DNA of 64,000 nt from Pilaira anomala (Eukaryota; Mucoromycota; Mucoromycetes; Mucorales; Mucoraceae), in NCBI GenBank assembly GCA_025716855.1, contig JAIXMQ010000020.1, forward strand, positions 458,148-522,147. The letters are read 5' to 3'. The translations under genes were made by a program, and so were the position numbers. Shown piece by piece: positions 34,985 through 45,707 of this stretch. Each line of letters opens with the position of its first letter. The first letter of the stretch is position 1. The notes under the pieces were generated by a model. The model was not told where the DNA came from, did not search any database, and saw only the letters and a program-made list of their open reading frames with translations.

Positions 34985-36376
34985 ATGCAAAACTTTAGCG
35001 AATTTATTACTAATAGAGAAATTATTTCAGATAATGATATGGATACTTCATCTGATGATTATATGGAAGTAGATGAGGAACAGGAAATTGAAATTGACCA
35101 TTTTAATTTGAGTAAAGAATGGGTTGAGAAAATAAAACAAATTGGCAATTCATTATCTTGTGTACATGAATTTATGGATGTTGATGCACCAGAAGAAATC
35201 AAAGATGAAGATTCATTTGGCGATGCATTTCTTTTTGCAGAATCAATGCCATTAAAGAAAAAGCACAAGACTCCTGTAGCTAAAACTCGAGGCTCTTACA
35301 GGAAATATACTGTTGAACAAATTGAAAAACTCTTTGATTTAATCATTGAAGAAGGCTTTACTACCAAAGATGCAGCTTTAGTCACTGGGATTAATATTCG
35401 TACTGCTCAAAATTATGTAAAAACATATAATAATGATCCGCAGAAACGACTTCCAGGATCTTATAACAAACCTCGTGGAAGACCTTGTTCAAAGTTAACT
35501 GAGGAGCATTCTAAATTTCTTGTTGACTATGTCAAAAAGAATACTACTGCTGTATTAGATGAGTTGAAGTTAAAACTTTTTGAGAAATTTGAGGGTTTGA
35601 AAATCTCTATTTCTGCCATTCACAAACATTTAGTACATAAACATAACATTACTTTAAAGAAACTTGAAAAGATACCAGCAGCGAGAAATTCTGACAGAGT
35701 AATAGCATTGCGAAAAGCGATTGTTGAGCAGTATAAGAATGATACAGCCATGGATTTTTCCAATAATTGTGTTTTCATTGATGAAGCAGGTTTCAATTTA
35801 CATACTCAGAGAAACCACGGCCGTTCATTAAAAGGCACACCTGCAAAGAGCACTGTACCAACTGGAAAGGGGGTTACATTTACAATTTTAGGTGCAATTT
35901 CTCAAGCAGGTATCATAAATATTGGGGTTAAAAAACCAGAATCAGCTTCTTCTAAAAAAAGAAAGGCAGATGGTAAGGAAGTAAAAATAAATGGTAAAGT
36001 TGGAACAAGAACTGAGCACTTCTTGGCCTACATAACCAACGTAATGAATACACTAGATAAAAATAATATAAAGGGTCAGTATATTGTTATGGATAATGCA
36101 CCTATTCATAAGCCAAAAGTGATCAAAGCATTAATCGAAGAACGAGGACATAAATGCATATATTTACCACCATATTCTCCTTTCTTGAATCCAATTGAGG
36201 AATTTTGGTCAAAAGTAAAAGCTGGTGTTAGAAGAACACCATTGACGGCAGATGATCGTCTCACAGATCGTATATGTGAATCGGCTAGAAAAGTAACAAA
36301 AAAAGATTGTAAGGGGTGGATTGAGCACTCAAAGTCTTTTTTCGAGAAGTGCTTAAATGAGGAAAGAAATATTTAA
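34985..36376 (+). CDS. Tc1-type DD34E transposase, left arm copy
   Basis: Intact single-exon frame of 463 aa. An acidic N-terminus (DNDMDTSSDDYMEVDEEQEI) precedes a basic stretch and a helix-turn-helix region (YTVEQIEKLFDLIIEEGFTT; GINIRTAQNYVKTYN), a GRPCSKL linker, and the DDE catalytic domain: D266 in FIDEAGFNLHTQ, D370 in VMDNAPIHKPK and E405 in PFLNPIEEFWSKVK, 34 residues apart. Catalysis is cut-and-paste transposition at TA. The upstream 200 bp hold TTTGCGCC/GGCGC-type subrepeats (about 34797, 34848, 34863, 34888) that could be binding sites. The absence of any disabling change suggests recent activity. It is clearly related to the broken transposase at 19636-20824. Confidence 0.95.
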   Translation: MQNFSEFITNREIISDNDMDTSSDDYMEVDEEQEIEIDHFNLSKEWVEKIKQIGNSLSCVHEFMDVDAPEEIKDEDSFGDAFLFAESMPLKKKHKTPVAKTRGSYRKYTVEQIEKLFDLIIEEGFTTKDAALVTGINIRTAQNYVKTYNNDPQKRLPGSYNKPRGRPCSKLTEEHSKFLVDYVKKNTTAVLDELKLKLFEKFEGLKISISAIHKHLVHKHNITLKKLEKIPAARNSDRVIALRKAIVEQYKNDTAMDFSNNCVFIDEAGFNLHTQRNHGRSLKGTPAKSTVPTGKGVTFTILGAISQAGIINIGVKKPESASSKKRKADGKEVKINGKVGTRTEHFLAYITNVMNTLDKNNIKGQYIVMDNAPIHKPKVIKALIEERGHKCIYLPPYSPFLNPIEEFWSKVKAGVRRTPLTADDRLTDRICESARKVTKKDCKGWIEHSKSFFEKCLNEERNI

Positions 36377-36485
36377 AATGGTAAATTATTAGTCGTTAGG
36401 GGTTCAGCGTTCAATAGACGTACTTTGAATCCTCAATGAGATTTGAATATCATAAAACATAAACATATTATTTTGAAGAAATAGC

Positions 36486-36540
<55 letters not shown>
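36486..36540. repeat. (AAT)n microsatellite, left arm
   Basis: About 17 AAT units just downstream of the left transposase gene. The counterpart in the right arm (about 40902-40977, as ATT) is about 8 units longer; this is the only length difference noticed between the arms. Confidence 0.9.
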
Positions 36541-36543
<3 letters not shown>

Positions 36544-36823
36544 CAATAAAAGCAATAAAAAAAAACTTATTGACATTATAGGATAAATAAATCTTTCAGT
36601 GACATAAACTCAATTCATAGTAAACGCATTGAATAGTTTAAATAATAATTTACAGCATATGATTTTCTAATTTTTTGACCAAAAACAGTTTGAGACTGTA
36701 TAAAAATTAATAAAAACATAGCCAATCACATAAATTTATACACATGACGCAGCAAAAAAATTTCCTTGGTTTTGTTTTTTTTTTTCTTTTTCTTCCCAAC
36801 ACTCATAAAAACAACAACTCTTT

Positions 36824-37225
36824 GCTAGGCTTTGAAACGCGACAACCACTCCATATAACGAGGGATTTTACAAGTTATATGATAGTGCGCAAGAGAAGAA
36901 GGTTATGGAGACACTTGGCAGCTATCCAAAGCTGCGACAATGGCGCCCGTCTGTGTGATAGTAGACTTTATCGTTTTGCTGTTACCTGGTGGTAATCGTT
37001 CTCAACCTTCTTATTTTATGGGGCAGACAAGATGATAGAAAAGATGCAGCTAGGCTTTGAAATGCGACGCAACATTACGACATATCAAATGGACTTTTGA
37101 AAGATATGCCCTACTGTGCTGTAAGGTATTGTTTTGGACTAGACAGCCATCCCTGGTTGTGACAAATGCCTCCGCTTGTGTGATGGTAGACTTTATCGTT
37201 TTTCTGTTGCCTGACGCTGGCTTTC
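36824..37225. repeat. Two diverged direct repeats in the cargo
   Basis: Units at about 36824-36995 and 37049-37225 both begin GCTAGGCTTTGAAA and end near GTGTGAT-GTAGACTTTATCG followed by CTGTT-CC. Both can be read as GFE.R.........CD....RLCD-RLYRF, with stops in the second unit, so they may be relics of a coding repeat. The rest of 36646-38173 has no supportable gene. Confidence 0.55.
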
Positions 37226-38173
37226 CATGCATGCCTATACTTTTCCAATCATTTTGTATTATGAAAATTGAAAATAATGATGGAGGGTTTAAGTGTCAAA
37301 TTATATATATTTATATTCTTTATCAATACTAACTATAATTTTGTTTGATTTTAGAAACAATACGCAACCTATATTAAGTGGATTTCTTCGGAACTGACCA
37401 CTTCAACTTTAAATAGCACAAGTTTTAACCTTAACAAGCCTGATTGCTCTCCATGGATTTACTCTACACTCAATATCTCATTGTGGTTAAGTTCTTTTGA
37501 TCAATTAATTTTCATATCCTTGCACATTATTAGAATATTTGTGAAGAAGTACAACTACTAAATATTATATTGTAAATTTTGAATACGTTGAAGATAAATA
37601 ATAGTAGTTGCCATTGTAACAATAAAATTGCTATGGTGATAGTTTATTTAAGTTGCTTACTGTTGTTAGTTATCTTTCTTGACTATATTATGCACCTTGT
37701 GTTTATTGTGAGTACAGTGTTTTCTGATAGGTTGCTATACATTTTAAATGATTGTTGTTTGAAAAAAAAAGTCTATTACCTGCTTTGGCCTTTGGGAGTT
37801 CTGACTCTGTAATAGCCAATTTTTTAAGAAAAAAAAAGTGACTTGTTGTCATTCTGTGTTTTGGGGAATGTTTTCGCCGTCGCTTCTGAATTAAACCCCT
37901 TTTTACTGTGTCAAGATTAACCCTGATAAGTGCAAGAAACCTCAAACTCAAGGCTCCTTTGATTTATATATGAATTGTTATCATATGAATTATATTTTTT
38001 TATCACTATATATATAGCTATTTTTTTTTATCATTTTCAATAAAAAAAAACACACCTTTATTTTCAGTTTAACCCTTTTCATTATTTCTGACTTAAAATT
38101 AATCCCACACAACACTGTGCATAAAAATAAATTTTTTGATTTTCCCTCTTTCAGTGTTCTTATTTCTTCAAAC

Positions 38174-40255
38174 ATGAATTGTCCTAACGAATTTTCACAA
38201 TACACGTTAAGCTGCCCTGTCAAGAATATTAGTCAAGAATTTTTACTAAAAATACTGCTCCAAACTGGGATTTTGATAATTATTATCAATTCAATTGTCC
38301 TAGTGAAAGTTCCAATCATTATAAAAATGCCAAAAAGATTTTGCATTCTTATTTAAATGATTTACATTGGATTCAAACTTTAGAATTACCTGAGGAACTA
38401 CTTAGATATGTTTCCAAATTGAAAAAAAAGAAAGTAAGTGTTTTGTAACTAAGTTTAATTTATCTCTAACATACAATCAGTATCCATTAGCCAATTTAAA
38501 AGACAAAACATCCTCTCACCAACCAATTTATATTAAAGATAATTATGGAACCATTAATATGGCAAAGGTAAAAAAAGTAAAATAAAATAGCGACAATAGA
38601 AAGCTCACCATAATACTTTCTTCTTAGCGACAAAACATAAATAATCATTACCAAGCAAATGACCTAGCAACAAGTAACACTTTGACAACACCTAGTAGAA
38701 GGGATGACAACGAAGAGGTAGAAGAAAAGGTAATTTTATAAACTTCTTTAAATAAATGCAGATATTTAAAGTTATAATAGAATTCTTTCAATTCTAAGTG
38801 GAAGACGTTTTTGCTCATGGCTGAAACTGATGAGTCTATCCACAAGTACAGGTAAACCTGAATAAGCAACATACAAAAAAAAAAAAAAATAAAAATAAAA
38901 CATATATATATATATATATATGTATTGACATTTTCATTTCATATAGCCCTGCTAGACATGGGATCATCTGCAGTGGCGATAACGTTTCTGGGAGCCCACA
39001 TTACCCAACAGACATCTATAATGAGTACAGAAAGAAAAAGACAGGTACTCAACAAATATATTCAATGGATCAAGAAGTGTGTCCATATATTGACCAAGTA
39101 ATTGATAGTGTAATTATCCATATATATATATTTTTTTTTGTTTACGTATGCATTTTTATTTATTCATTTAACAGGACTGTTTACAAGAGTTTAAGAAGAA
39201 CATCACAAATACACCCGACACTGAAGATACCACCATTGCTTCACAGGTTCTTTTTTTAGAAGAAATCTTTGCAGCATCGTAAGTAATCCCTTGTTTTATT
39301 TCAATATGTATGCATATCTGATTTAAATGTATCCTTGTATTCAGATTGAAGTTGTATAAGATTAACGTGCCTTTGAATCACAATGAAGCCATTTTCAATA
39401 ATTACTTTGTTGAACCAAACTTAAAGGCAGTTTGCAATTCAATTCATCATAGCAAATATAATTGGGCAAAACTAGGATTCTTTGACGGTGAAGAAGAGCT
39501 TCTTTCCATGACCAAGCAGCTAAAACGAAAAGGGACATTTGTAGATCACCGATATATTTATAAGGCTGATGGTGTAGTACGTCTTCAAGAAGCCCATGAT
39601 ATCGAAATTTGCGTGGTAGAAGTCTCTAATGAATATTTGAATCAAGATAACAGAAAGATATACTTTGATCACCACAAGGCAAATTATGGTTGTCTTGCAA
39701 TGCTAAAGACTATTGCTGATCAATACAAGTATGCATCAGTTGATGTCTTTGAACAATTAAAAATATATTTCGTTCATGCAGCAGGTAATGTACATTCCGT
39801 TATGACTATAGCATAATCTAATCATTTCACTATTTGATAGACAACAAAATCAAGCTTTGGTCTCTCTCTTACCAAGATGAGATATTCCATTTCTGGAGAG
39901 AGGGTGTGCTCAACATTGAGCCAAAGTTTGAGGATAAAGAAACGTATCAACAAGATATAATAACTTTTTATTGGGCTTTCAAGGTATGTATATGCATCAT
40001 ATAAAAATTTAAAAACAAAAAGTGAATACTAATTTGTATAAATATTTTTAGTGCAAATTAGAGGAAAGCTTGGATGCAGTAAAGAAGATCCAAGATTCTC
40101 ATAAAATCAATAGAAAGAACAGTAGATATAATTCTGGAGAAAACCCCAAATTATTATCACAAATCATCAATCCTAATATCATCAAGTTGACTGAAAATGA
40201 CCATAAGAAAGGCATGGCGGATTTGGGACCATTTGATTCACCTGAACATGATTAA
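38174..40255 (+). CDS. Cargo gene of the composite element: hypothetical nine-exon protein
   Basis: Exons 38174-38433, 38481-38567, 38628-38729, 38799-38851, 38947-39097, 39175-39278, 39345-39784, 39841-39983 and 40052-40255 join in frame with GT-AG introns, except that exon 1 needs one extra base in the T-run at about 38242-38246; as it stands the ATG frame there is shifted. The start MNCPNEFSQYTLSCPVKN is therefore likely but uncertain. The central part (KRKGTFVDHRYIYKADGVVR, EAHDIEICVVEVSNEYL, IYFDHHKANYGCLAMLKTIA, VFEQLKIYFVHAADNKIKLW) resembles a protein family I have met as repeated hypothetical proteins in Mucorales; a DGVV...EICVVEVS pattern could be a weak PD-(D/E)XK nuclease-like motif, which is speculation. 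The C-terminus reads IIKLTENDHKKGMADLGPF. Confidence 0.6.
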
Positions 40256-40793
40256 AGGTTAATTTATTGATACACCTATACATAATATAAAAAATAAATT
40301 TGTTTTTCCTTGTTCATTTATAACGAATTCAATTCCTGTTGCTGTTGTTGTTTGTATTTTTTATTGATTGAACAATATTTATTTTCAACCAGTGTATACT
40401 ATTGGACCAGTAATGATTTAGGATAGGGATTAAATTAGATCAGGGACTGATACATGAATTAGGCTATAGCATATCTATTGATAGCATAGCTGAATGAGGT
40501 ACTGTACCTTGGCTAATGAATACCTTGGCTAGACATATATCTGAGTTTAATCACAATCTGAAACTATATCTATTTATTACATCTAAATTTATTTTACAAG
40601 AATTATTCAAAAGAGTAATTCAACTTCATTTTGACATTGAGTAGAGAAATAATTCATTTCCAGATTCCAGAATTACAATTAGAATGACAAAACATGACCT
40701 TGCATTTACAATCATTAAAATCCATTTTTTACCTTGAGGAAAAAATGTATTCCATTTTGAACTAAATGCATCTTTTCAGCATATTATGGTGAT
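40256..40793. other. Non-coding end of the cargo region
   Basis: AT-rich DNA between the cargo gene stop and the inner end of the right arm; no gene or repeat seen. Confidence 0.35.
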
Positions 40794-40895
40794 TTATTTA
40801 AACTATTCAATGCGTTTACTATGAATTGAGTTTATGTCACTGAAAGATTTATTTATCCTATAATGTCAATAAGTTTTTTTTTATTGCTTTTATTG

Positions 40896-40977
<82 letters not shown>

Positions 40978-41086
40978 GCTATTTCTTCAAAATAATATGT
41001 TTATGTTTTATGATATTCAAATCTCATTGAGGATTCAAAGTACGTCTATTGAACGCTGAACCCCTAACGACTAATAATTTACCATT

Positions 41087-42478
41087 TTAAATATTTCTTT
41101 CCTCATTTAAGCACTTCTCGAAAAAAGACTTTGAGTGCTCAATCCACCCCTTACAATCTTTTTTTGTTACTTTTCTAGCCGATTCACATATACGATCTGT
41201 GAGACGATCATCTGCCGTCAATGGTGTTCTTCTAACACCAGCTTTTACTTTTGACCAAAATTCCTCAATTGGATTCAAGAAAGGAGAATATGGTGGTAAA
41301 TATATGCATTTATGTCCTCGTTCTTCGATTAATGCTTTGATCACTTTTGGCTTATGAATAGGTGCATTATCCATAACAATATACTGACCCTTTATATTAT
41401 TTTTATCTAGTGTATTCATTACGTTGGTTATGTAGGCCAAGAAGTGCTCAGTTCTTGTTCCAACTTTACCATTTATTTTTACTTCCTTACCATCTGCCTT
41501 TCTTTTTTTAGAAGAAGCTGATTCTGGTTTTTTAACCCCAATATTTATGATACCTGCTTGAGAAATTGCACCTAAAATTGTAAATGTAACCCCCTTTCCA
41601 GTTGGTACAGTGCTCTTTGCAGGTGTGCCTTTTAATGAACGGCCGTGGTTTCTCTGAGTATGTAAATTGAAACCTGCTTCATCAATGAAAACACAATTAT
41701 TGGAAAAATCCATGGCTGTATCATTCTTATACTGCTCAACAATCGCTTTTCGCAATGCTATTACTCTGTCAGAATTTCTCGCTGCTGGTATCTTTTCAAG
41801 TTTCTTTAAAGTAATGTTATGTTTATGTACTAAATGTTTGTGAATGGCAGAAATAGAGATTTTCAAACCCTCAAATTTCTCAAAAAGTTTTAACTTCAAC
41901 TCATCTAATACAGCAGTAGTATTCTTTTTGACATAGTCAACAAGAAATTTAGAATGCTCCTCAGTTAACTTTGAACAAGGTCTTCCACGAGGTTTGTTAT
42001 AAGATCCTGGAAGTCGTTTCTGCGGATCATTATTATATGTTTTTACATAATTTTGAGCAGTACGAATATTAATCCCAGTGACTAAAGCTGCATCTTTGGT
42101 AGTAAAGCCTTCTTCAATGATTAAATCAAAGAGTTTTTCAATTTGTTCAACAGTATATTTCCTGTAAGAGCCTCGAGTTTTAGCTACAGGAGTCTTGTGC
42201 TTTTTCTTTAATGGCATTGATTCTGCAAAAAGAAATGCATCGCCAAATGAATCTTCATCTTTGATTTCTTCTGGTGCATCAACATCCATAAATTCATGTA
42301 CACAAGATAATGAATTGCCAATTTGTTTTATTTTCTCAACCCATTCTTTACTCAAATTAAAATGGTCAATTTCAATTTCCTGTTCCTCATCTACTTCCAT
42401 ATAATCATCAGATGAAGTATCCATATCATTATCTGAAATAATTTCTCTATTAGTAATAAATTCGCTAAAGTTTTGCAT
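41087..42478 (-). CDS. Tc1-type DD34E transposase, right arm copy
   Basis: The predicted 463-aa protein is identical to the left-arm copy at 34985-36376, in opposite orientation, with the same DD34E residues. Its upstream DNA up to 42686 matches the left arm's upstream DNA. Two identical copies 4.7 kb apart imply a recent duplication or ongoing gene conversion between arms. Either copy alone should suffice to act on the outer ends. Confidence 0.95.
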   Translation of the reverse strand: MQNFSEFITNREIISDNDMDTSSDDYMEVDEEQEIEIDHFNLSKEWVEKIKQIGNSLSCVHEFMDVDAPEEIKDEDSFGDAFLFAESMPLKKKHKTPVAKTRGSYRKYTVEQIEKLFDLIIEEGFTTKDAALVTGINIRTAQNYVKTYNNDPQKRLPGSYNKPRGRPCSKLTEEHSKFLVDYVKKNTTAVLDELKLKLFEKFEGLKISISAIHKHLVHKHNITLKKLEKIPAARNSDRVIALRKAIVEQYKNDTAMDFSNNCVFIDEAGFNLHTQRNHGRSLKGTPAKSTVPTGKGVTFTILGAISQAGIINIGVKKPESASSKKRKADGKEVKINGKVGTRTEHFLAYITNVMNTLDKNNIKGQYIVMDNAPIHKPKVIKALIEERGHKCIYLPPYSPFLNPIEEFWSKVKAGVRRTPLTADDRLTDRICESARKVTKKDCKGWIEHSKSFFEKCLNEERNI

Positions 42479-42775
42479 GTTTGTTAGAATATTTGAATTA
42501 AATAAAAGAAAAAAGCAAATGAATCGCTTACAATCTTTTGGTTATTATATTTTTTTTTTTTTAATCTCTTGGCGCAAAATTTATTACTAAGCAACGCCAA
42601 AATTATTTTTACTTTGGCGCAAGTATTTTTTTAAGGTCAATGCAAAATTTTTCTAATCCCAGCGCAAATTCATATTCAAAAAACAGTATTATACAGGTAT
42701 AATAAAAGGAGTCACGTTTAAAAAGAACAACTTTTCCAGCACATTTTTTTTTTCAACATCTTTAACAAACAAAAC

Positions 42776-43313
42776 ATGCCAAAAATCGTTTCTTCATCTG
42801 TTGTTTCTTCTTCTGATCATGCTAATCAAAATGACCAAGCAAAGTCACTTCACGTTTATTACTGTCTTTGTTCAGAATTTCTTTTAGTTATTGATGCCGA
42901 TCTACGACAATTACCTAGAAGAAGAACTGATAACTCAGTTATTGTATCAAATACGAGACGAACATATAAATTGACAGCCGAAGCAGACGATTGTGTTTTA
43001 TTAAAAAGGTAAAATATATAGGCAAATATATTTTTAAACTTTCTCTCTAATAAAAAAAAAATAATAATAGACGTGATGGATATGAAAAGCAATTTAGATA
43101 TCATTGTCCTAGTAAGTATACTTATTTAGACCTGTTTAAAATATATAAAAAAAAACTAATAAAAAAAAATTAGGATGTAATTTGACGATTGCATATGAAA
43201 TGAACGAACATCGTAAATCCGGACCTTATACATACATTTTAGACGGTGCATTAACTGATATACAAGGAAGAGCTCCACCAAATGCTATCATTGATGTTGT
43301 ACCAACTGCATAA
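42776..43313 (+). CDS. STEEP1 (CXorf56) family protein
   Basis: Three exons (42776-43008, 43071-43111, 43174-43313) give 137 aa. The family signature is strong: MPKIVSSSVVSSSD at the start, SLHVYYCLCSEFLLVIDADL, QLPRRRTDNSVIV, YEKQFRYHCPRCNL, and YTYILDGALTD near the end. Paired cysteines (YYCLC; HCPRC) may bind zinc. The human homologue STEEP1 promotes ER exit of STING; the role in fungi, which lack STING, is unknown. The composite transposon ends 89 bp upstream, so only a very short native 5' region remains before the element. Confidence 0.9.
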
Positions 43314-43450
43314 AAATATATCCGAATCTTTTTTCTTTCACTGAAGTTGAAAATAAACGCTATTTTTTTTCCCCCGCTAATTTGTCTGTTATCATAATTT
43401 TTTTTCCTTTCTTTTCTTTCCTTTTTTCTTTCTACTTTTTGATATATTAC

Positions 43451-43457
43451 CCACACA

Positions 43458-43498
<41 letters not shown>
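43451..43498. repeat. (CA)n microsatellite
   Basis: About 20 CA units in the short gap between the STEEP1-family stop and the sip5 start codon, within the sip5 5' leader region. A second (CA)n tract lies in an intron of the lectin gene at 47410-47430. Confidence 0.9.
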
Positions 43499-43501
<3 letters not shown>

Positions 43502-43524
43502 AAACAAATTAAACCATTTATACT

Positions 43525-44114
43525 ATGGGAGCCAACGCGTCAAAGAGTTCAGGAAAAAGTTCGAAAAATTCAGGTCGAATTCAACAACAAAAGATTGAGG
43601 ATTTAGTTGATTTAGGAACAGTATTTCCTAATGGACTCTACAAGACAACGACGGAACAAGATTATGATCCAAGGGCAGTAAGGAATTTAATTATTGGAAG
43701 AAAAATAGCTCCATTTTATAAAGGTAAAATAAAAATAATAGGTTTGAAAAGAAAAAAAAATGATTAAATGAGTAATTAGGTTTAGAAGATGCACCAGAAA
43801 CAGTAACAGCGATATCACCACAACAGACATTATCACCTCCACCTTTACTACAATCTTCTTCATCTAGTATCTCATTCGATTCTCCACCACCACCACCACC
43901 ACCACCAAAGAGACCAGGTGTAGTCAGTAATCGACCTCGTAGTGCATCTACTTCAAGTCGTAAAGATTCTAATTATGACCCTATGATGGAAAGAAAAAAG
44001 GCTTATTTGGAAAAAATGAAACAAAGAGAAAAGATGTTATACAATGATGCAGTAGAATGTCCAATTTGTTTCTTGGTAAAGTATAAAAATATCATGGATT
44101 CTTTATTGTCTCTT

Positions 44115-44167
<53 letters not shown>

Positions 44168-45026
44168 TATTATCCTGCAAATATTAATTTTTCGAGATGT
44201 TGTGATCAGCCGATTTGTACAGAATGCTTTGTTCAAATTCATCGACCACTTGAAACTCCTTCTGTACCAGCCACTTGTCCCTTTTGTATGGAAGATAATT
44301 ATGGTGTTATTTACGAAACTCCTTCATGGAGTGAAAAATTCCAAGTAATTTTTTTTTTTATTTAGATATATTTATTTTGTATTTACTTTTTTTTTCTAAT
44401 TTATAGGCTCGTTCAAGAAGTGGATCACACAGTACAGTGACAGGTACTAGACATACAACATCTGGCGTAAGTGATGATGGTCCTAGACGTGAAAAAGTAT
44501 CACACAAGAGTCCTGATGTTGTACTAGTTGGTAAGTAATATAAATGAGAGAGAGAGAGAGAGATGAATTGAAATTATTGATGCATAGAATGCCTATTTTA
44601 GATCATATTCGACCTAATTGGAAAACGTTAATACCACCTCCTTCAAATAATGTACGAGCCGTATCTCGAAGAAATTCAGCATCAGCAGGTAATTCACGTA
44701 GTAATAATCTGCTGAGAGCTACAGGAGGAGGAGTAAGCTCATTATTGACCAGATCTGGACGATCAGCGTCATCTGCTGCAGCTACTGAATACAATCAATT
44801 TTTAACGAATATGAGAGATGAAAATATGGACCTTGAAGATTGGATGGTCATGGAAGCTATCAGGTTATCTCTTGCTGAGCAGGAAGAAAATGAACGAAAA
44901 GAAGCTGTAAAAAACTCGAAACGATCACAAGAGAATGAAAATGATTCTTCTTCCACTACTACTTCTTCTATAACAACACATACGCAAAATGAACCTAGTA
45001 GTAGTAATAGTGTTCAACCTTCTTAA
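43525..45026 (+). CDS. sip5: Sip5-like RING-type protein, N-myristoylation motif
   Basis: Five exons (43525-43723, 43780-44075, 44168-44344, 44407-44530, 44602-45026) give 406 aa. [11 protein letters not shown] is a classic N-myristoylation start. Then [19 protein letters not shown], a proline run, and a cysteine-rich RING-like domain: [20 protein letters not shown], then [27 protein letters not shown]. The C-terminus has [20 protein letters not shown], a UIM-like helix. Yeast Sip5 interacts with the Snf1 kinase and Reg1-Glc7. The domain order matches that family, so a membrane-attached ubiquitin-related adaptor in glucose or stress signalling is likely. Intron 2 contains an uninterrupted run of about 48 T (44118-44165). 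Confidence 0.9.
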
Positions 45027-45707
45027 AAAAAAAAATTAAAATAAAAAAATACCCATATATGAAGTAATTGTTTTTCTTTTCTTTTTTTTTATTTATAAAT
45101 GCAATTATTATATATACGCTTGGCTATGATTAAAATGTTCGCCACATCACGCCACAGCGGTTGAACACAAGAAATATGAATCAATTCAGTGTATTACCAA
45201 CTTGTATAAAAGAAAAAAAAAATTTCTCTAATTCTTTACATAAATCAGTAAAGAAGTGAGGTTACTACTGCATAACCCATATGACGCGAAACTACGAAAA
45301 ACAAATAAAATCACGAGTTACTACTATTACTCTCAAAACATTATATGTACTCTTAGATAAATTTTGTTACTACTATGTAATAATAAATTTGTGTTATGTT
45401 GCTTCATTCATTAAAAATACATGCTGTTGCTGCGTAAATGAGCGATCATTTTCTCATAATTAACTGAATTAGTTTTACTGTATAAAAACGTAACTTCTTT
45501 AATCAGAGAAAAACGACGATGGATTGTTGTCCTGAAGCAATTGGATATAAATCAATAATAAGTAAGGTGGTGTTTGCTCTTTTTTTATTGGTTTGATTAA
45601 TTTTTTTTAGACCGTATAATAAAAACTGTATGCAACTTCTATCTCTCTTTTTCCCCTGACTTTTCTTTATTTCTTTTTCTTTTCTTTTTTTTAAATACGT
45701 TGTAAAT
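45027..45707. other. Intergenic region between sip5 and the cargo-lectin gene
   Basis: AT-rich; pyrimidine-rich stretch at 45640-45691 immediately before the lectin start codon, as often seen in fungal promoters. No gene recognised. Confidence 0.4.

Larger units (their letters stand above)
34777..42686. mobile_element. Composite Tc1-type element: two transposase-bearing inverted arms around a cargo gene
   Basis: TA is present on both sides (34775-34776; 42687-42688), and both outer ends read CTGTTTTTTGAATATGAATT inward. The left arm 34777-36645 (1869 bp) and right arm 40794-42686 (1893 bp) are inverted copies; the 24-bp difference lies in an (AAT)n microsatellite. Both encode the same 463-aa transposase with no residue differing. 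No second, inner copy of the outer end was found inside either arm, so neither arm alone looks like a complete transposon. The 4.15-kb centre (36646-40793) carries non-transposase DNA including a nine-exon gene. Its right end is 89 bp from the STEEP1-family start codon. Confidence 0.9.

Noticed and set aside
34985..42478. Two independent insertions of the same Tc1 element in opposite orientation
   Set aside because: No TA-flanked inner ends were found at the arm/centre borders, and the arms end at different, non-terminal sequence; kept as a refutation test rather than the preferred view.
43226..43507. Minus-strand 93-aa frame opposite the (CA)n repeat
   Set aside because: It is the antisense of the STEEP1 3' exon and a microsatellite; composition is repeat-driven.
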